5,217 nt of DNA, from the NCBI GenBank assembly GCA_002381045.1, contig DFWT01000046.1, positions 1 through 5,217 of the forward strand. Direction: 5' to 3'. Numbering within the stretch: the first letter of the stretch is position 1; each line of letters starts with the position of its first letter. Positions 1 through 5,217 of the stretch are shown here, in pieces. The stretch is from Rhodoferax sp. UBA4127 (GTDB lineage Bacteria; Pseudomonadota; Gammaproteobacteria; Burkholderiales; Burkholderiaceae_C). A program made the translations under genes and the position numbers. A model generated the notes under the pieces. The model was given only the letters and a program-made list of their open reading frames with translations. It was not told the DNA's origin and searched no databases.

Positions 1-780
1 CGCAGTTTTGAAGTGACCTTCTGGCGCAGCCTGTTTACCCTGCTCAGCCTCTTGATCCTTTTGCCGGTTTTTCAGGGCCGCGGCGTGTTTGCACGAATGC
101 GTGACGGCGGGCGACCCCTATGGATTTCTGGTCTGTGCTGGAGCGGCATGTTCACCTTTTTTATGGTGGCCATCATGCTGACCACCGTGGCCAACGTGTT
201 GGTGACAATGTCCTTGGCGCCTTTGTTGACGGCCTTGGGATCCCGCATCTTCATTGGGCATCGCATCCCTTTGCGCACCTGGGCGGCTATCGTCGTAGCG
301 GGTGCAGGCATTGCCTTCATGTATGGCAGCCAATTGGCTCAGGGCGTGAGTCTGCTGGGAACCTTGGTTGCGCTGGGAGTTCCGATTTCTGGAGCCACCA
401 ACTGGGTCGTCACACAACACGCGCATGCCCAAGGCAAAGACATTGACATGATTCCCGCGGTACTGGTCGGAGCGGTGATTTCCACGCTGGTCACTTTACC
501 CCTGTCTTTGCCGTTTCTGGCGACGGCCCATGACGTGGGTCTGCTGGCTGGATTGGGGCTGTTTCAGCTGGCGATTCCCTGCGTGCTGGTGGTGCTTTGC
601 ACCCGGGTGCTTAAAGCGCCAGAGGTGGCACTGCTGGGTTTATTGGAAGTCATCTTCGGGATTCTGCTGGCCTGGGTTGGTGCCGGTGAAGTGCCAGGGC
701 ATGATGTTTTGGTGGGTGGGTCACTGGTGATAGGTGCTCTGGTGGTCAACGAATTGGTGGCTTGGCGGGAGCGGGCATGA
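1..780 (+). CDS. DMT/EamA-family membrane transporter, 5'-truncated by the window edge
   Basis: This is an inner-membrane permease of the drug/metabolite transporter (EamA) superfamily; the substrate cannot be read from sequence. The frame is open from base 1 (RSFE, then a GTG at 13). The phrase FEVTFWRSLF is the usual beginning of the second membrane helix in this family, so the GTG at 13 is probably internal and roughly the first helix (about 40 residues) lies outside the window. Counting from the valine at base 13, about nine hydrophobic segments are visible near residues 7-23, 38-57, 59-80, 90-105, 114-134, 147-169, 177-199, 205-224 and 232-250. That fits a ten-helix protein made of two EamA repeats. 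Family-like signatures are the segment TTVANVLVTMSLAPLLTALG ending the first repeat and ALLGLLEVIFGILLAW followed by GE near the C-terminus. The stop TGA (778-780) overlaps the ATG of the next gene, suggesting translational coupling. The superfamily call is firm; the function is open. Confidence 0.85.
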   Translation, partial: RSFEVTFWRSLFTLLSLLILLPVFQGRGVFARMRDGGRPLWISGLCWSGMFTFFMVAIMLTTVANVLVTMSLAPLLTALGSRIFIGHRIPLRTWAAIVVAGAGIAFMYGSQLAQGVSLLGTLVALGVPISGATNWVVTQHAHAQGKDIDMIPAVLVGAVISTLVTLPLSLPFLATAHDVGLLAGLGLFQLAIPCVLVVLCTRVLKAPEVALLGLLEVIFGILLAWVGAGEVPGHDVLVGGSLVIGALVVNELVAWRERA

Positions 781-1892
781 CATTTTTTTGCGCTGAAGTG
801 CAAACCCAGGTGCGTGGTTCGGTCGGGTTCATTACCTTGAATCGTCCCAATGCGCTGAATGCCTTGACCTTGCCGATGATTCGCGCCTTGACGGCTTGCC
901 TGTTGGCCTGGCGTGAGGATGACAAAGTGCAGGCGGTAGCGATTCGTGGCAGCACAAAGGCTGGACCGTTTGGCGCCTTTTGTGCCGGGGGCGACATTCG
1001 CTTTTTTCACCAGGCGTTACTGTCTGGCGACCCCACCCCAGAAGACTTTTTTACGGAGGAATACACCCTGAACCTCCTGATCCACACTTTCCCCAAGCCC
1101 TACATCGCCTTCATGGACGGCGTGGTCATGGGTGGTGGCATGGGCATCAGTCAAGGCGCGTCTCACAGGCTGGTCACATCGCGAACCAAGATGGCCATGC
1201 CGGAAACCACCATTGGGTTGTTTCCAGATGTGGGTGGCGGTTTTTTCTTGAGTCGTTGCCCAGGACATGCAGGTGAGTGGCTGGCCATGACTGGAACTCC
1301 GTTGGACGCATCAATGGCCATTGCCCTTGGCTTGGCTGATCAAGCTGTGGCGGTGGATCAGTTGCAGCCCCTGTGGGACGCCTTGGCGCACCTTGAGCAC
1401 TGCGACCCGTTACAAGTGAATTCGTTGGTTGCTACATTTTATATAGCTGTTAACTCAGGTAATATTTGGGATAGAGACCAAATTGATCATTGCTTTTCGA
1501 TGGACTCGGTGTCTGCAATCGTGCAGACACTGGAGCAGGATTCATCCAGTTGGGCGGCACAAACAGCCAGTTTGCTGCGCCAACGCTCGCCACTGATGCT
1601 GCACGTGGCGTTTGAGCAAATTCGACGTGCCAGGCATTTGACTTTGGCGCAAGATTTGCGCATGGAACGCGATTTGATGCGCCATGTGTTTTATCCGCAG
1701 CATCTGGTGCGGCGTGGCGCCCAAACCGAAGCGGCAGAAGGGATTCGAGCGCTGGTTATTGACAGAGACAATGCGCCTAAGTGGCAACCCCCACGCATTG
1801 AGGACGTCACGCCAGACATGGTTTTGCCATTTTTCAGCAGCCCCTGGGCGCCTCACAGCCATCCTTTGCGCGGTCTGGACGTTACGGCCTGA
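777..1892 (+). CDS. Enoyl-CoA hydratase/isomerase family protein, probable 3-hydroxyisobutyryl-CoA hydrolase
   Basis: This is a 371-residue cytoplasmic crotonase-fold protein. Its length and motifs fit the 3-hydroxyisobutyryl-CoA hydrolase branch (valine catabolism) better than ordinary enoyl-CoA hydratases of about 260 residues. Visible motifs are LNRPNALNALT (21-31), the oxyanion-hole stretch AFCAGGDIR (67-75), FMDGVVMGGGMGIS (112-125), and MPETTIGLFPDVGGGFFLSR (141-160). In that last motif E143 and D151 match the acidic pair conserved in the hydrolases. The C-terminus carries EGIRALVIDRDNAPKWQPP (321-339), also typical of the branch. I chose the ATG at 777, which overlaps the upstream stop as ATGA and has GGGAG at 767-771; an in-frame TTG at 762 would add five unlikely residues. 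Transcription with the transporter gene is likely. Residues about 217-235 are encoded by an unusually AT-rich patch. A broader acyl-CoA hydratase or isomerase role cannot be excluded. The gene ends one base from the convergent peptidase gene. Confidence 0.9.
   Translation: MTFFCAEVQTQVRGSVGFITLNRPNALNALTLPMIRALTACLLAWREDDKVQAVAIRGSTKAGPFGAFCAGGDIRFFHQALLSGDPTPEDFFTEEYTLNLLIHTFPKPYIAFMDGVVMGGGMGISQGASHRLVTSRTKMAMPETTIGLFPDVGGGFFLSRCPGHAGEWLAMTGTPLDASMAIALGLADQAVAVDQLQPLWDALAHLEHCDPLQVNSLVATFYIAVNSGNIWDRDQIDHCFSMDSVSAIVQTLEQDSSSWAAQTASLLRQRSPLMLHVAFEQIRRARHLTLAQDLRMERDLMRHVFYPQHLVRRGAQTEAAEGIRALVIDRDNAPKWQPPRIEDVTPDMVLPFFSSPWAPHSHPLRGLDVTA
1431..1447. repeat. AT-rich inverted-repeat-like element inside the hydrolase gene (tentative)
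   Basis: The 17 bases GCTACATTTTATATAGC have complementary ends (GCTA/TAGC) and sit in an AT-rich patch, about 1419-1500, within otherwise GC-richer coding sequence. From memory, short dispersed elements of the form GCTAT-AT-rich-ATAGC followed by GCTTGCGC-like sequence are common in Comamonadaceae genomes, and this stretch with its downstream bases resembles a degenerate copy. Only one copy is in the window, so the repeat status cannot be shown here. The reading frame stays open through it. Confidence 0.25.
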
Positions 1893-2589
1893 GCTAGTGC
1901 GCCAGCGTGGCTGGGTAATGTTTACCCACCCAACTTTCAAATTGATCGCACATGGCTTGGTCTGATTCCTGGTTGTCCGCAATCACTTCAGCGCCATGAA
2001 CGATGCGGATAGTGGCATCCAAATCAGGGTTTGGCGGTGTTGGGTAGCTGCGGTTGGCCGCATCAGCCATTTGCTTTTGGGCATCTTTCCAAGCTTGATC
2101 GATCGTCTTGTTGCATTCATCGGCCAGGTACTTGGCATTAAACGCTTCCCCGGTCAGACTAATCAGCGTGTCGTTGTGGCTGATGCCATTGCCCGGCCCC
2201 CAATAGTGCTTGGCCAGCAGAGGGCCAATCGCCGGGTTGTCGGTGAGGAAGCCAAAGCGGCGTTCGAAATATGCCCGGGTTTGGTACACGGCCATGTTGG
2301 CCAGCAAATAGCCATGGTAGGCCGCTGCTGATTCCTGGTTGAGCAAATGTGGAATGGCGAGCAGCGGCCGTGGGCCAACCGGAACGCCAAGGATCCGCTG
2401 CTCACTCGCTCGTGCCAGAGCCAACACTTGTTCGGGCTCTAGTTGTGCCTCTGGCAGTTCGTACAAGGCTCGCTCAAAGAAAGGTACGACCAAAATGCCG
2501 CGCTCAGCATAGGCTGCAAAGGGTTGGGTGGCCTCAATTTGGGCACGGATCAACGCGTCAGGAATGGTGTCACCGGCGGCATTTCGCCC

Positions 2590-2592
2590 TTA
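2590..2592 (-). other. Premature in-frame TAA codon in the M3 peptidase gene
   Basis: The codon lies between LKR and GRNAAGDTIPD. The flanking sequence is colinear and in one frame, so a single substitution explains it. A tyrosine codon (TAT or TAC) changed to TAA is the simplest reading, because I recall relatives with tyrosine after WLKR. The identity of the ancestral codon is an inference. Confidence 0.8.
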
Positions 2593-3765
2593 GCGCTTGA
2601 GCCAATCGGCGTCGTTGATCAAGCTGTCGCAAAACATGGATTGTGTTTCGGCGTATGCCATCGAGGTTGGCGCAAATTCTTGCGAGAAACAGGGTGAGTT
2701 TTGCGTGACATTGGCAAAGTGAGCCGCGTGACCGCCTTCGTGGAAGAGGGTGTTGATGGCCCGTGCGCCGCTACCAATCTGGTCAGGCGTGGCGTTGGCG
2801 GTGAAGTTGATCTGGCCAGCAATCCATTGCCCTTGATTGTTGAAGTAGGTAGGAATTGGTCCGTGGCAAAACCCATTCTGGTACTTGCCTTCTCGCTCAA
2901 GCAAGTCAAGTTGCATGGTGGCACCCCGGTAGCTGATGCCCAGGCGGCGAAAACTTTCTACCCAGCGTTGCAGACTCTTGGCAAAGGAAAAGTAAGGGTC
3001 CAGTTTGCGGGTGACATCGCCACTGATGTAATAGCGCAAATTCCAGGCTTGGGTAGCTTCGGCGCCATGCTTTTGCGCTAACTCATCGAGCGCTCGGCTG
3101 TTGGTGGCGCGGGTGCGCTGCTCAAAGTCGTCCAGGATGGCAAACAACTCCGTTGTGGTCATGCCCTCGTTCTTTTGAACCTTGAAGTCAAAGTAGTTCT
3201 CAAATCCCTGTGCGCGGGCAAACGCATTGCGCTTTTTCACGATGTCAAGAAAACCATTGCCTAGCACCCAGTGCTCCAAGCCCATCATGGCATCGTGGGA
3301 ACTCTTGCGGGCCACCTTAACCGGGTTGGTACCCATGTTGGTGGCCAAAGTGCTCAAGGTGGCGGCTTCCAGTTGGCCAGATTCACCCAAATGCTGGAGC
3401 ACCAAATCACGTCGTTTGGTGAACAGGGCGGCCTCAAGTTGGATCAACTCGGCCATCAAAATGCGGGCTTGGTCGTTGTCAATGATGTTGCACTCAAACA
3501 GGGCGAGCCAGCCCTGCAAACCTTGGCGCAATGCCTGTGTGGATTCGTCTGCATCGGTGGTTGGCAAACTGGCCAAAGCGCTGCGCACTCCGGCCAATCG
3601 GTCTGGGTCAGAGATGAAATTTTTGTAGGCTTCTTCAGCCCGTGCAAAACCAGCGTCATCGCTGGAGGTGGCCATGTAAGTGGACCAAAACAGGTCTTCT
3701 TTGGTTTTGTGGACAGCCGAGTACTCGGTATTCAGTTGGTCAAACAGGTCGCGTGGTGAGGGCAT
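2590..3765 (-). CDS. Translatable N-terminal part of the broken M3 peptidase
   Basis: This is the 391-residue product expected if translation of the interrupted peptidase ends at the TAA. It keeps the native start, the ribosome-binding site, the HEXXH motif (342-346) and the third zinc ligand (E373), but ends at ADWLKR. The distal helical lobe, about 231 residues, is missing. M3 enzymes need both lobes to form the active-site channel, so I expect an unstable or inactive protein. The distal remnant (1894-2589) has no convincing ribosome-binding site of its own. The nearest ATG after the stop, at 2580-2582 on this strand, is out of frame and closes after ten codons. This entry is an alternative view of the pseudogene, not a separate gene. 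Confidence 0.5.
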   Translation of the reverse strand: MPSPRDLFDQLNTEYSAVHKTKEDLFWSTYMATSSDDAGFARAEEAYKNFISDPDRLAGVRSALASLPTTDADESTQALRQGLQGWLALFECNIIDNDQARILMAELIQLEAALFTKRRDLVLQHLGESGQLEAATLSTLATNMGTNPVKVARKSSHDAMMGLEHWVLGNGFLDIVKKRNAFARAQGFENYFDFKVQKNEGMTTTELFAILDDFEQRTRATNSRALDELAQKHGAEATQAWNLRYYISGDVTRKLDPYFSFAKSLQRWVESFRRLGISYRGATMQLDLLEREGKYQNGFCHGPIPTYFNNQGQWIAGQINFTANATPDQIGSGARAINTLFHEGGHAAHFANVTQNSPCFSQEFAPTSMAYAETQSMFCDSLINDADWLKR

Positions 3766-3772
3766 GTCGAGG

Positions 3773-3778
3773 TCCTTT
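3773..3778 (-). promoter_or_regulatory. Ribosome-binding site of the M3 peptidase gene
   Basis: AAAGGA on the minus strand stands seven bases before the ATG at 3763-3765. It fixes the start at MPSPRDLFDQL and shows that the initiation signals of the broken gene are intact. Confidence 0.65.
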
Positions 3779-3823
3779 AAGTGCTCGCATTTTTACACCG
3801 CCTGACACGGCTTTTAATTGACC

Positions 3824-4297
3824 CTAACGCTGGCGTGACTTCATGGCGCGTTCTACCTCGCGCTTGCCTTCACGGTCTTTGATGGTGTCACGCTTGTCGT
3901 GCTCAGCCTTGCCTTTGGCCAGCGCCACTTCGCATTTCACCTTGCCGTTTTTCCAATGCAGGTTGATGGGCACCAAGGTGTAGCCCTTTTGCTCCACCTT
4001 GCCAATCAGTCGTTTGATTTCGTCTTTGTGCATCAGAAGCTTTTTGGTGCGCTGCTTGTCTGGGCTGATGTGCGTAGAGGCGGTGCCCAGCGGGTTGATT
4101 TGCAGACCGATGATGAACAATTCGCCGTTTCTGATGACCACGTAGCCGTCTGTCAACTGCGCCTTGCCCTCGCGCAGGGACTTGACTTCCCAGCCTTCCA
4201 GCACAATGCCAGCCTCAAAACGCTCCTCAAAAAAGTAATTGAAGGCCGCTTTTTTGTTGTCCGCTATGCGCGAGGAAGTGTCGGGTTTTTTGGCCAT
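3824..4297 (-). CDS. smpB: SsrA-binding protein SmpB
   Basis: SmpB binds the tRNA-like domain of tmRNA and delivers it to stalled ribosomes for trans-translation, which rescues the ribosome and tags the incomplete protein for proteolysis. The 157-residue product carries the family's conserved blocks: IADNKKAAFNYFFEERFEAG (11-30), GWEVKSLREGKAQLTDGYV (35-53), INPLGTASTHISPDKQRTKK (67-86) and the lysine/arginine-rich tail KRDTIKDREGKREVERAMKS (135-154), which enters the empty mRNA channel. The tail has glycine (144) where E. coli SmpB has tryptophan in IKEREW. I chose the ATG at 4295-4297 because MAKKPDTSSRIADNKK is the usual family N-terminus. An in-frame ATG at 4339 would add 14 residues, and no good Shine-Dalgarno stands directly before 4297. 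The gene is divergent from ratA, and the peptidase gene follows 58 bases downstream on the same strand with no clear terminator between them. Confidence 0.96.
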   Translation of the reverse strand: MAKKPDTSSRIADNKKAAFNYFFEERFEAGIVLEGWEVKSLREGKAQLTDGYVVIRNGELFIIGLQINPLGTASTHISPDKQRTKKLLMHKDEIKRLIGKVEQKGYTLVPINLHWKNGKVKCEVALAKGKAEHDKRDTIKDREGKREVERAMKSRQR

Positions 4298-4346
4298 GAG
4301 GTAGAAGTGGGGGTAGCGGCGTTGCGTCGGGTTGGGCATTTGGCAT
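4227..4346 (-). CDS. Possible 39-codon leader ORF overlapping the smpB start (speculative)
   Basis: An ATG at 4344-4346 on the minus strand has GGAGGA eight bases upstream (4355-4360), the best-placed Shine-Dalgarno in the region. It opens a frame different from smpB, beginning MPNAQPDATPLPPLLPHG and ending at the TGA at 4227-4229, inside smpB codons 17-24. Its product is proline-rich at the start and resembles nothing I know. It may be chance, or it may serve as a translated leader coupled to smpB. Confidence 0.2.
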   Translation of the reverse strand: MPNAQPDATPLPPLLPHGQKTRHFLAHSGQQKSGLQLLF

Positions 4347-4349
4347 GAC

Positions 4350-4355
4350 TACAAT
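4350..4355 (+). promoter_or_regulatory. Probable -10 box of the ratA-rnfH promoter
   Basis: TACAAT matches the sigma-70 -10 consensus at five of six bases and lies 20 bases before the ratA ATG. It would give a leader of roughly 14 bases. No good -35 hexamer stands 17 bases upstream (TCGGGT), and the TG at 4346-4347 is one base out of register for a classical extended -10. The site overlaps the smpB leader on the other strand. Confidence 0.4.
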
Positions 4356-4360
4356 CCTCC
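4355..4360 (-). promoter_or_regulatory. Strong Shine-Dalgarno in the smpB leader
   Basis: GGAGGA on the minus strand lies 8 bases before the out-of-frame ATG at 4346, 15 before the in-frame ATG at 4339, and 57 before the expected smpB start at 4297. It is the only strong purine-rich site seen upstream of smpB. It therefore raises the question of which start is used. Confidence 0.4.
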
Positions 4361-4370
4361 GCTATCCCGC

Positions 4371-4376
4371 ATTCTA
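4371..4376 (-). promoter_or_regulatory. Possible -10 box of an smpB promoter
   Basis: TAGAAT on the minus strand (five of six bases match TATAAT) is preceded about 15 bases upstream by CTGACT, which lies inside the ratA coding sequence. Transcription would begin a few bases before the GGAGGA at 4355-4360. The spacer is short, so the call is weak. Confidence 0.25.
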
Positions 4377-4816
4377 TGAAAACCGTTAAAAAGTCAGTTC
4401 TCATCTGGTACAGCCCGGCAGAAATGTACCGTCTTGTAATTGACGTGGATCATTACCCGCAGTTCCTTCCCTGGTGCGACAAAGCCCGTGTGGTGTCACT
4501 GGAAGAGGACGGCATGTTGGCTGAAATTGGTATTGCGTTTTCAGGCATTCATCAGGTCTTTACCACCCGAAATTTTCATGTGACTGATAAACAGGTCGTG
4601 ATTAACCTGGTCGACGGGCCGTTTTCCAAGTTGGAAGGTGAATGGAATTTTTTGCCATTGGGCGATGCGACCCAACGTGCCTGCAAGGTAGAACTGACCT
4701 TGACCTACGGTTTTGACAACACCTTGGGGCGACTGATCAGCCCGGTGTTTGACAAGATCGCCGGCAGCATGGTGGATGCCTTTGTCAAACGTGCCAAGCA
4801 GGTTTACGGTGAGTGA
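4376..4816 (+). CDS. ratA: RatA family protein (START/COQ10-like)
   Basis: The 146-residue protein belongs to the START-like, COQ10/polyketide-cyclase family. In E. coli, RatA was described as a toxin that binds 50S subunits and blocks 70S formation, while eukaryotic Coq10 and some bacterial relatives bind ubiquinone, so the cellular role here is not settled. Diagnostic stretches are VDHYPQFLPWCDKARV (24-39), FTTRNFHV (62-69), VDGPFSKLEGEWNFLPL (79-95) and the C-terminal helix VFDKIAGSMVDAFVKRAKQV (124-143), which closes the hydrophobic cavity. These align well with E. coli RatA as I recall it. The start at MKTVKKSVLIWYS fits the family, but no Shine-Dalgarno precedes it and the presumed leader is very short. 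It is divergent from smpB, as in many proteobacteria, and overlaps rnfH by eight bases. Confidence 0.93.
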   Translation: MKTVKKSVLIWYSPAEMYRLVIDVDHYPQFLPWCDKARVVSLEEDGMLAEIGIAFSGIHQVFTTRNFHVTDKQVVINLVDGPFSKLEGEWNFLPLGDATQRACKVELTLTYGFDNTLGRLISPVFDKIAGSMVDAFVKRAKQVYGE

Positions 4817-5153
4817 TGCCTTTGTGCAAGTGACCGTGGTTTACTCGCCAGCGGCCAGACAAGTCGCAGAAGTGAACCTTACCCTCAGGTGCCCGTGCCA
4901 GGTGTTGGACGCGCTGCAGCAGAGTGGTTTGTTAATCCAATGGCCGGAGATTGACCGCAGCGACACGGTGGTGGGCGTTTGGGGTCGAAAAGCTAAATTG
5001 ATTGATTGGTTGCGCGATCAAGACCGCATAGAGGTTTACCGCCCACTGCGCGTCGACCCGAAAGTGGCCCGGCGTGAACGCTTTGTCAAACAGGGCGCGC
5101 GAGGAACTGGCTTGTTTGCTAAAAAGCGTTTGGGTGCAAAAACTGGCTACTGA
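4809..5153 (+). CDS. rnfH: RnfH family protein (UPF0125, ubiquitin-like fold)
   Basis: This is a small cytoplasmic protein of the RnfH/RatB family (beta-grasp fold). It was named after the rnf electron-transport cluster of Rhodobacter, but its role next to ratA is unproven. The chosen GTG start at 4809 gives 114 residues beginning MSDAFVQVTVVYS. It lies inside the end of ratA, so the genes overlap by eight bases and are probably translationally coupled; only a weak AGG precedes it. Conserved features are VTVVYSPAARQ (8-18), VLDALQQSGLL (32-42), VGVWGRKAKLIDWLRDQD (55-72) and the family signature RIEVYRPLRVDPKVARRER (73-91). A basic tail of about 23 residues (92-114) makes it longer than the 96-residue E. 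coli protein. An upstream in-frame ATG at 4749 would extend it backward through ratA and is not credible. Confidence 0.92.
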   Translation: MSDAFVQVTVVYSPAARQVAEVNLTLRCPCQVLDALQQSGLLIQWPEIDRSDTVVGVWGRKAKLIDWLRDQDRIEVYRPLRVDPKVARRERFVKQGARGTGLFAKKRLGAKTGY

Positions 5154-5168
5154 GCCCGGTCAAGTTAA

Positions 5169-5196
5169 GCGCCAAAGTCTGTGGCGCGGGGTTTTT
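5169..5196 (+). terminator. Probable rho-independent terminator after rnfH
   Basis: A six-base-pair stem GCGCCA/TGGCGC (5169-5174 with 5182-5187) with a seven-base loop is followed by GGGG and TTTTTG, beginning 15 bases after the rnfH stop. The four G residues between stem and T-tract are not ideal, but CCCG at 5155-5158 can pair with CGGG at 5187-5190 in a longer alternative stem. It would end the ratA-rnfH transcript. Confidence 0.6.
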
Positions 5197-5198
5197 GT

Positions 5199-5217
5199 TT
5201 ATTTGCAGTCGGCGTCG
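5199..5217 (-). CDS. Possible 3' end of a convergent minus-strand gene (fragment)
   Basis: On the minus strand the last bases read DADCK followed by TAA (5199-5201), placed just beyond the terminator as a convergent gene would be. I recall small cysteine-ending DUF4124 proteins and guaB near rnfH in related genomes, which makes such a gene plausible. Five residues cannot identify it, and the stop may be chance. Confidence 0.22.

Larger units (their letters stand above)
1894..3765 (-). pseudogene. M3-family zinc oligopeptidase, interrupted by an in-frame TAA
   Basis: This is a thermolysin-like M3 metallopeptidase (thimet oligopeptidase/oligopeptidase A clan), a cytoplasmic enzyme that cuts short peptides. 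Read through the stop, the gene would encode 623 residues, a normal M3 length. The N-terminal part (1-391) is mostly helical and ends with the zinc site: FHEGGHAAHF supplies H342, E343 and H346 (HEXXH), and AETQSMF supplies the likely third ligand E373. Codon 392 is TAA. The same frame then continues GRNAAGDTIPDALIRAQIE and on to the TAG at 1894-1896. This distal part holds IPHLLNQESAAAYHGYLL (H473, Y483, H484, Y486), which I equate with the histidine and tyrosines that bind substrate in M3 enzymes, and HYWGPGNGISHNDTL. A truncated product would therefore probably be inactive. The ATG at 3763-3765 has AAAGGA seven bases upstream. The lesion could be natural or a sequencing error; no frameshift is needed to explain it. 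Confidence 0.88.
4298..4375. other. Divergent smpB/ratA intergenic region
   Basis: These 78 bases must hold the promoters for both directions unless one lies inside a coding region. They contain TACAAT toward ratA, GGAGGA toward smpB, and two minus-strand ATGs (4346 and 4339) upstream of the expected smpB start. The two sets of signals overlap at 4350-4360, so the two transcripts probably start back to back or overlap at their 5' ends. Confidence 0.6.

Noticed and set aside
762..776. TTG start five codons upstream for the hydrolase gene
   Set aside because: The ATG at 777, with its ATGA overlap and GGGAG upstream, is a better start; TTG would add MAGAG without family support.
564..1010. 148-codon minus-strand open frame across the transporter/hydrolase junction
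   Set aside because: It is antisense to two genes with clear family motifs, and its product is low in hydrophobic order and unlike any known protein.
2590..2592. Programmed recoding (selenocysteine, pyrrolysine or frameshift) at the peptidase stop
   Set aside because: The codon is TAA, not TGA or TAG, the downstream frame is unchanged, and M3 peptidases are not known to use recoding. A nonsense change or sequence error is simpler.
3271..3759. 162-codon plus-strand open frame opposite the peptidase gene
   Set aside because: It lies wholly antisense to well-recognised M3 coding sequence, and its translation resembles no family. It is a shadow of that gene.
3766..3823. Terminator or promoter between smpB and the peptidase gene
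   Set aside because: I found only weak short pairings and AT-rich runs on the minus strand, with no convincing stem with T-tract and no well-spaced -35/-10 pair.
3899..4348. 149-codon plus-strand open frame opposite smpB
   Set aside because: It mirrors the highly conserved smpB coding sequence and has no family features.
4749..4808. Upstream ATG extending rnfH by 20 codons
   Set aside because: The extra residues are ratA read in another frame, and the RnfH family begins close to the GTG at 4809.
1..5217. New defence system, mobile element, CRISPR array or tRNA
   Set aside because: All long coding stretches are explained by known housekeeping or metabolic families. No repeat arrays, transposase motifs, terminal repeats or tRNA-like sequences were seen.

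Overview
The window looks like ordinary chromosome of a betaproteobacterium, most likely Burkholderiales/Comamonadaceae (Rhodoferax/Polaromonas-like). This is inferred from the SmpB N-terminus, which begins MAKKPDTSSRIADNKK, from the smpB/ratA/rnfH arrangement, and from the proteobacterial type of M3 peptidase. No database search was possible.

Left part (1-1892, + strand): the 3' part of a DMT/EamA-family membrane transporter runs in from outside the window. It overlaps by the ATGA at 777-780 with a complete enoyl-CoA hydratase/isomerase-superfamily gene that most resembles 3-hydroxyisobutyryl-CoA hydrolase. The two look like one transcription unit. An AT-rich patch inside the hydrolase gene stands out from the surrounding composition.

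Middle part (1894-4297, - strand): convergent to the hydrolase, with only one base between the stop codons, lies a long M3-family zinc oligopeptidase gene. It is interrupted by an in-frame TAA at 2590-2592, just after the HEXXH and third zinc-ligand region. Homologous-looking sequence continues in the same frame for about 231 codons, so this is a single-codon nonsense lesion (pseudogene) or a sequence error. Upstream of it on the same strand, after a 58-base gap, is smpB, the tmRNA-binding protein of trans-translation.

Right part (4298-5217): a 78-base divergent intergenic region separates smpB from ratA (+), which encodes a START/COQ10-like protein. ratA overlaps rnfH (+; UPF0125, ubiquitin-like fold) by 8 bases. 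A probable rho-independent terminator follows rnfH. The last 19 bases may be the 3' end of a convergent minus-strand gene, but too little is visible to name it.

I see no mobile element, CRISPR array, tRNA, rRNA or obviously new system. The points most worth checking are the nonsense codon in the peptidase, the start and leader arrangement of smpB (a strong Shine-Dalgarno placed for an out-of-frame ATG), the apparent lack of a ribosome-binding site on ratA, and the AT-rich repeat-like patch in the hydrolase gene.
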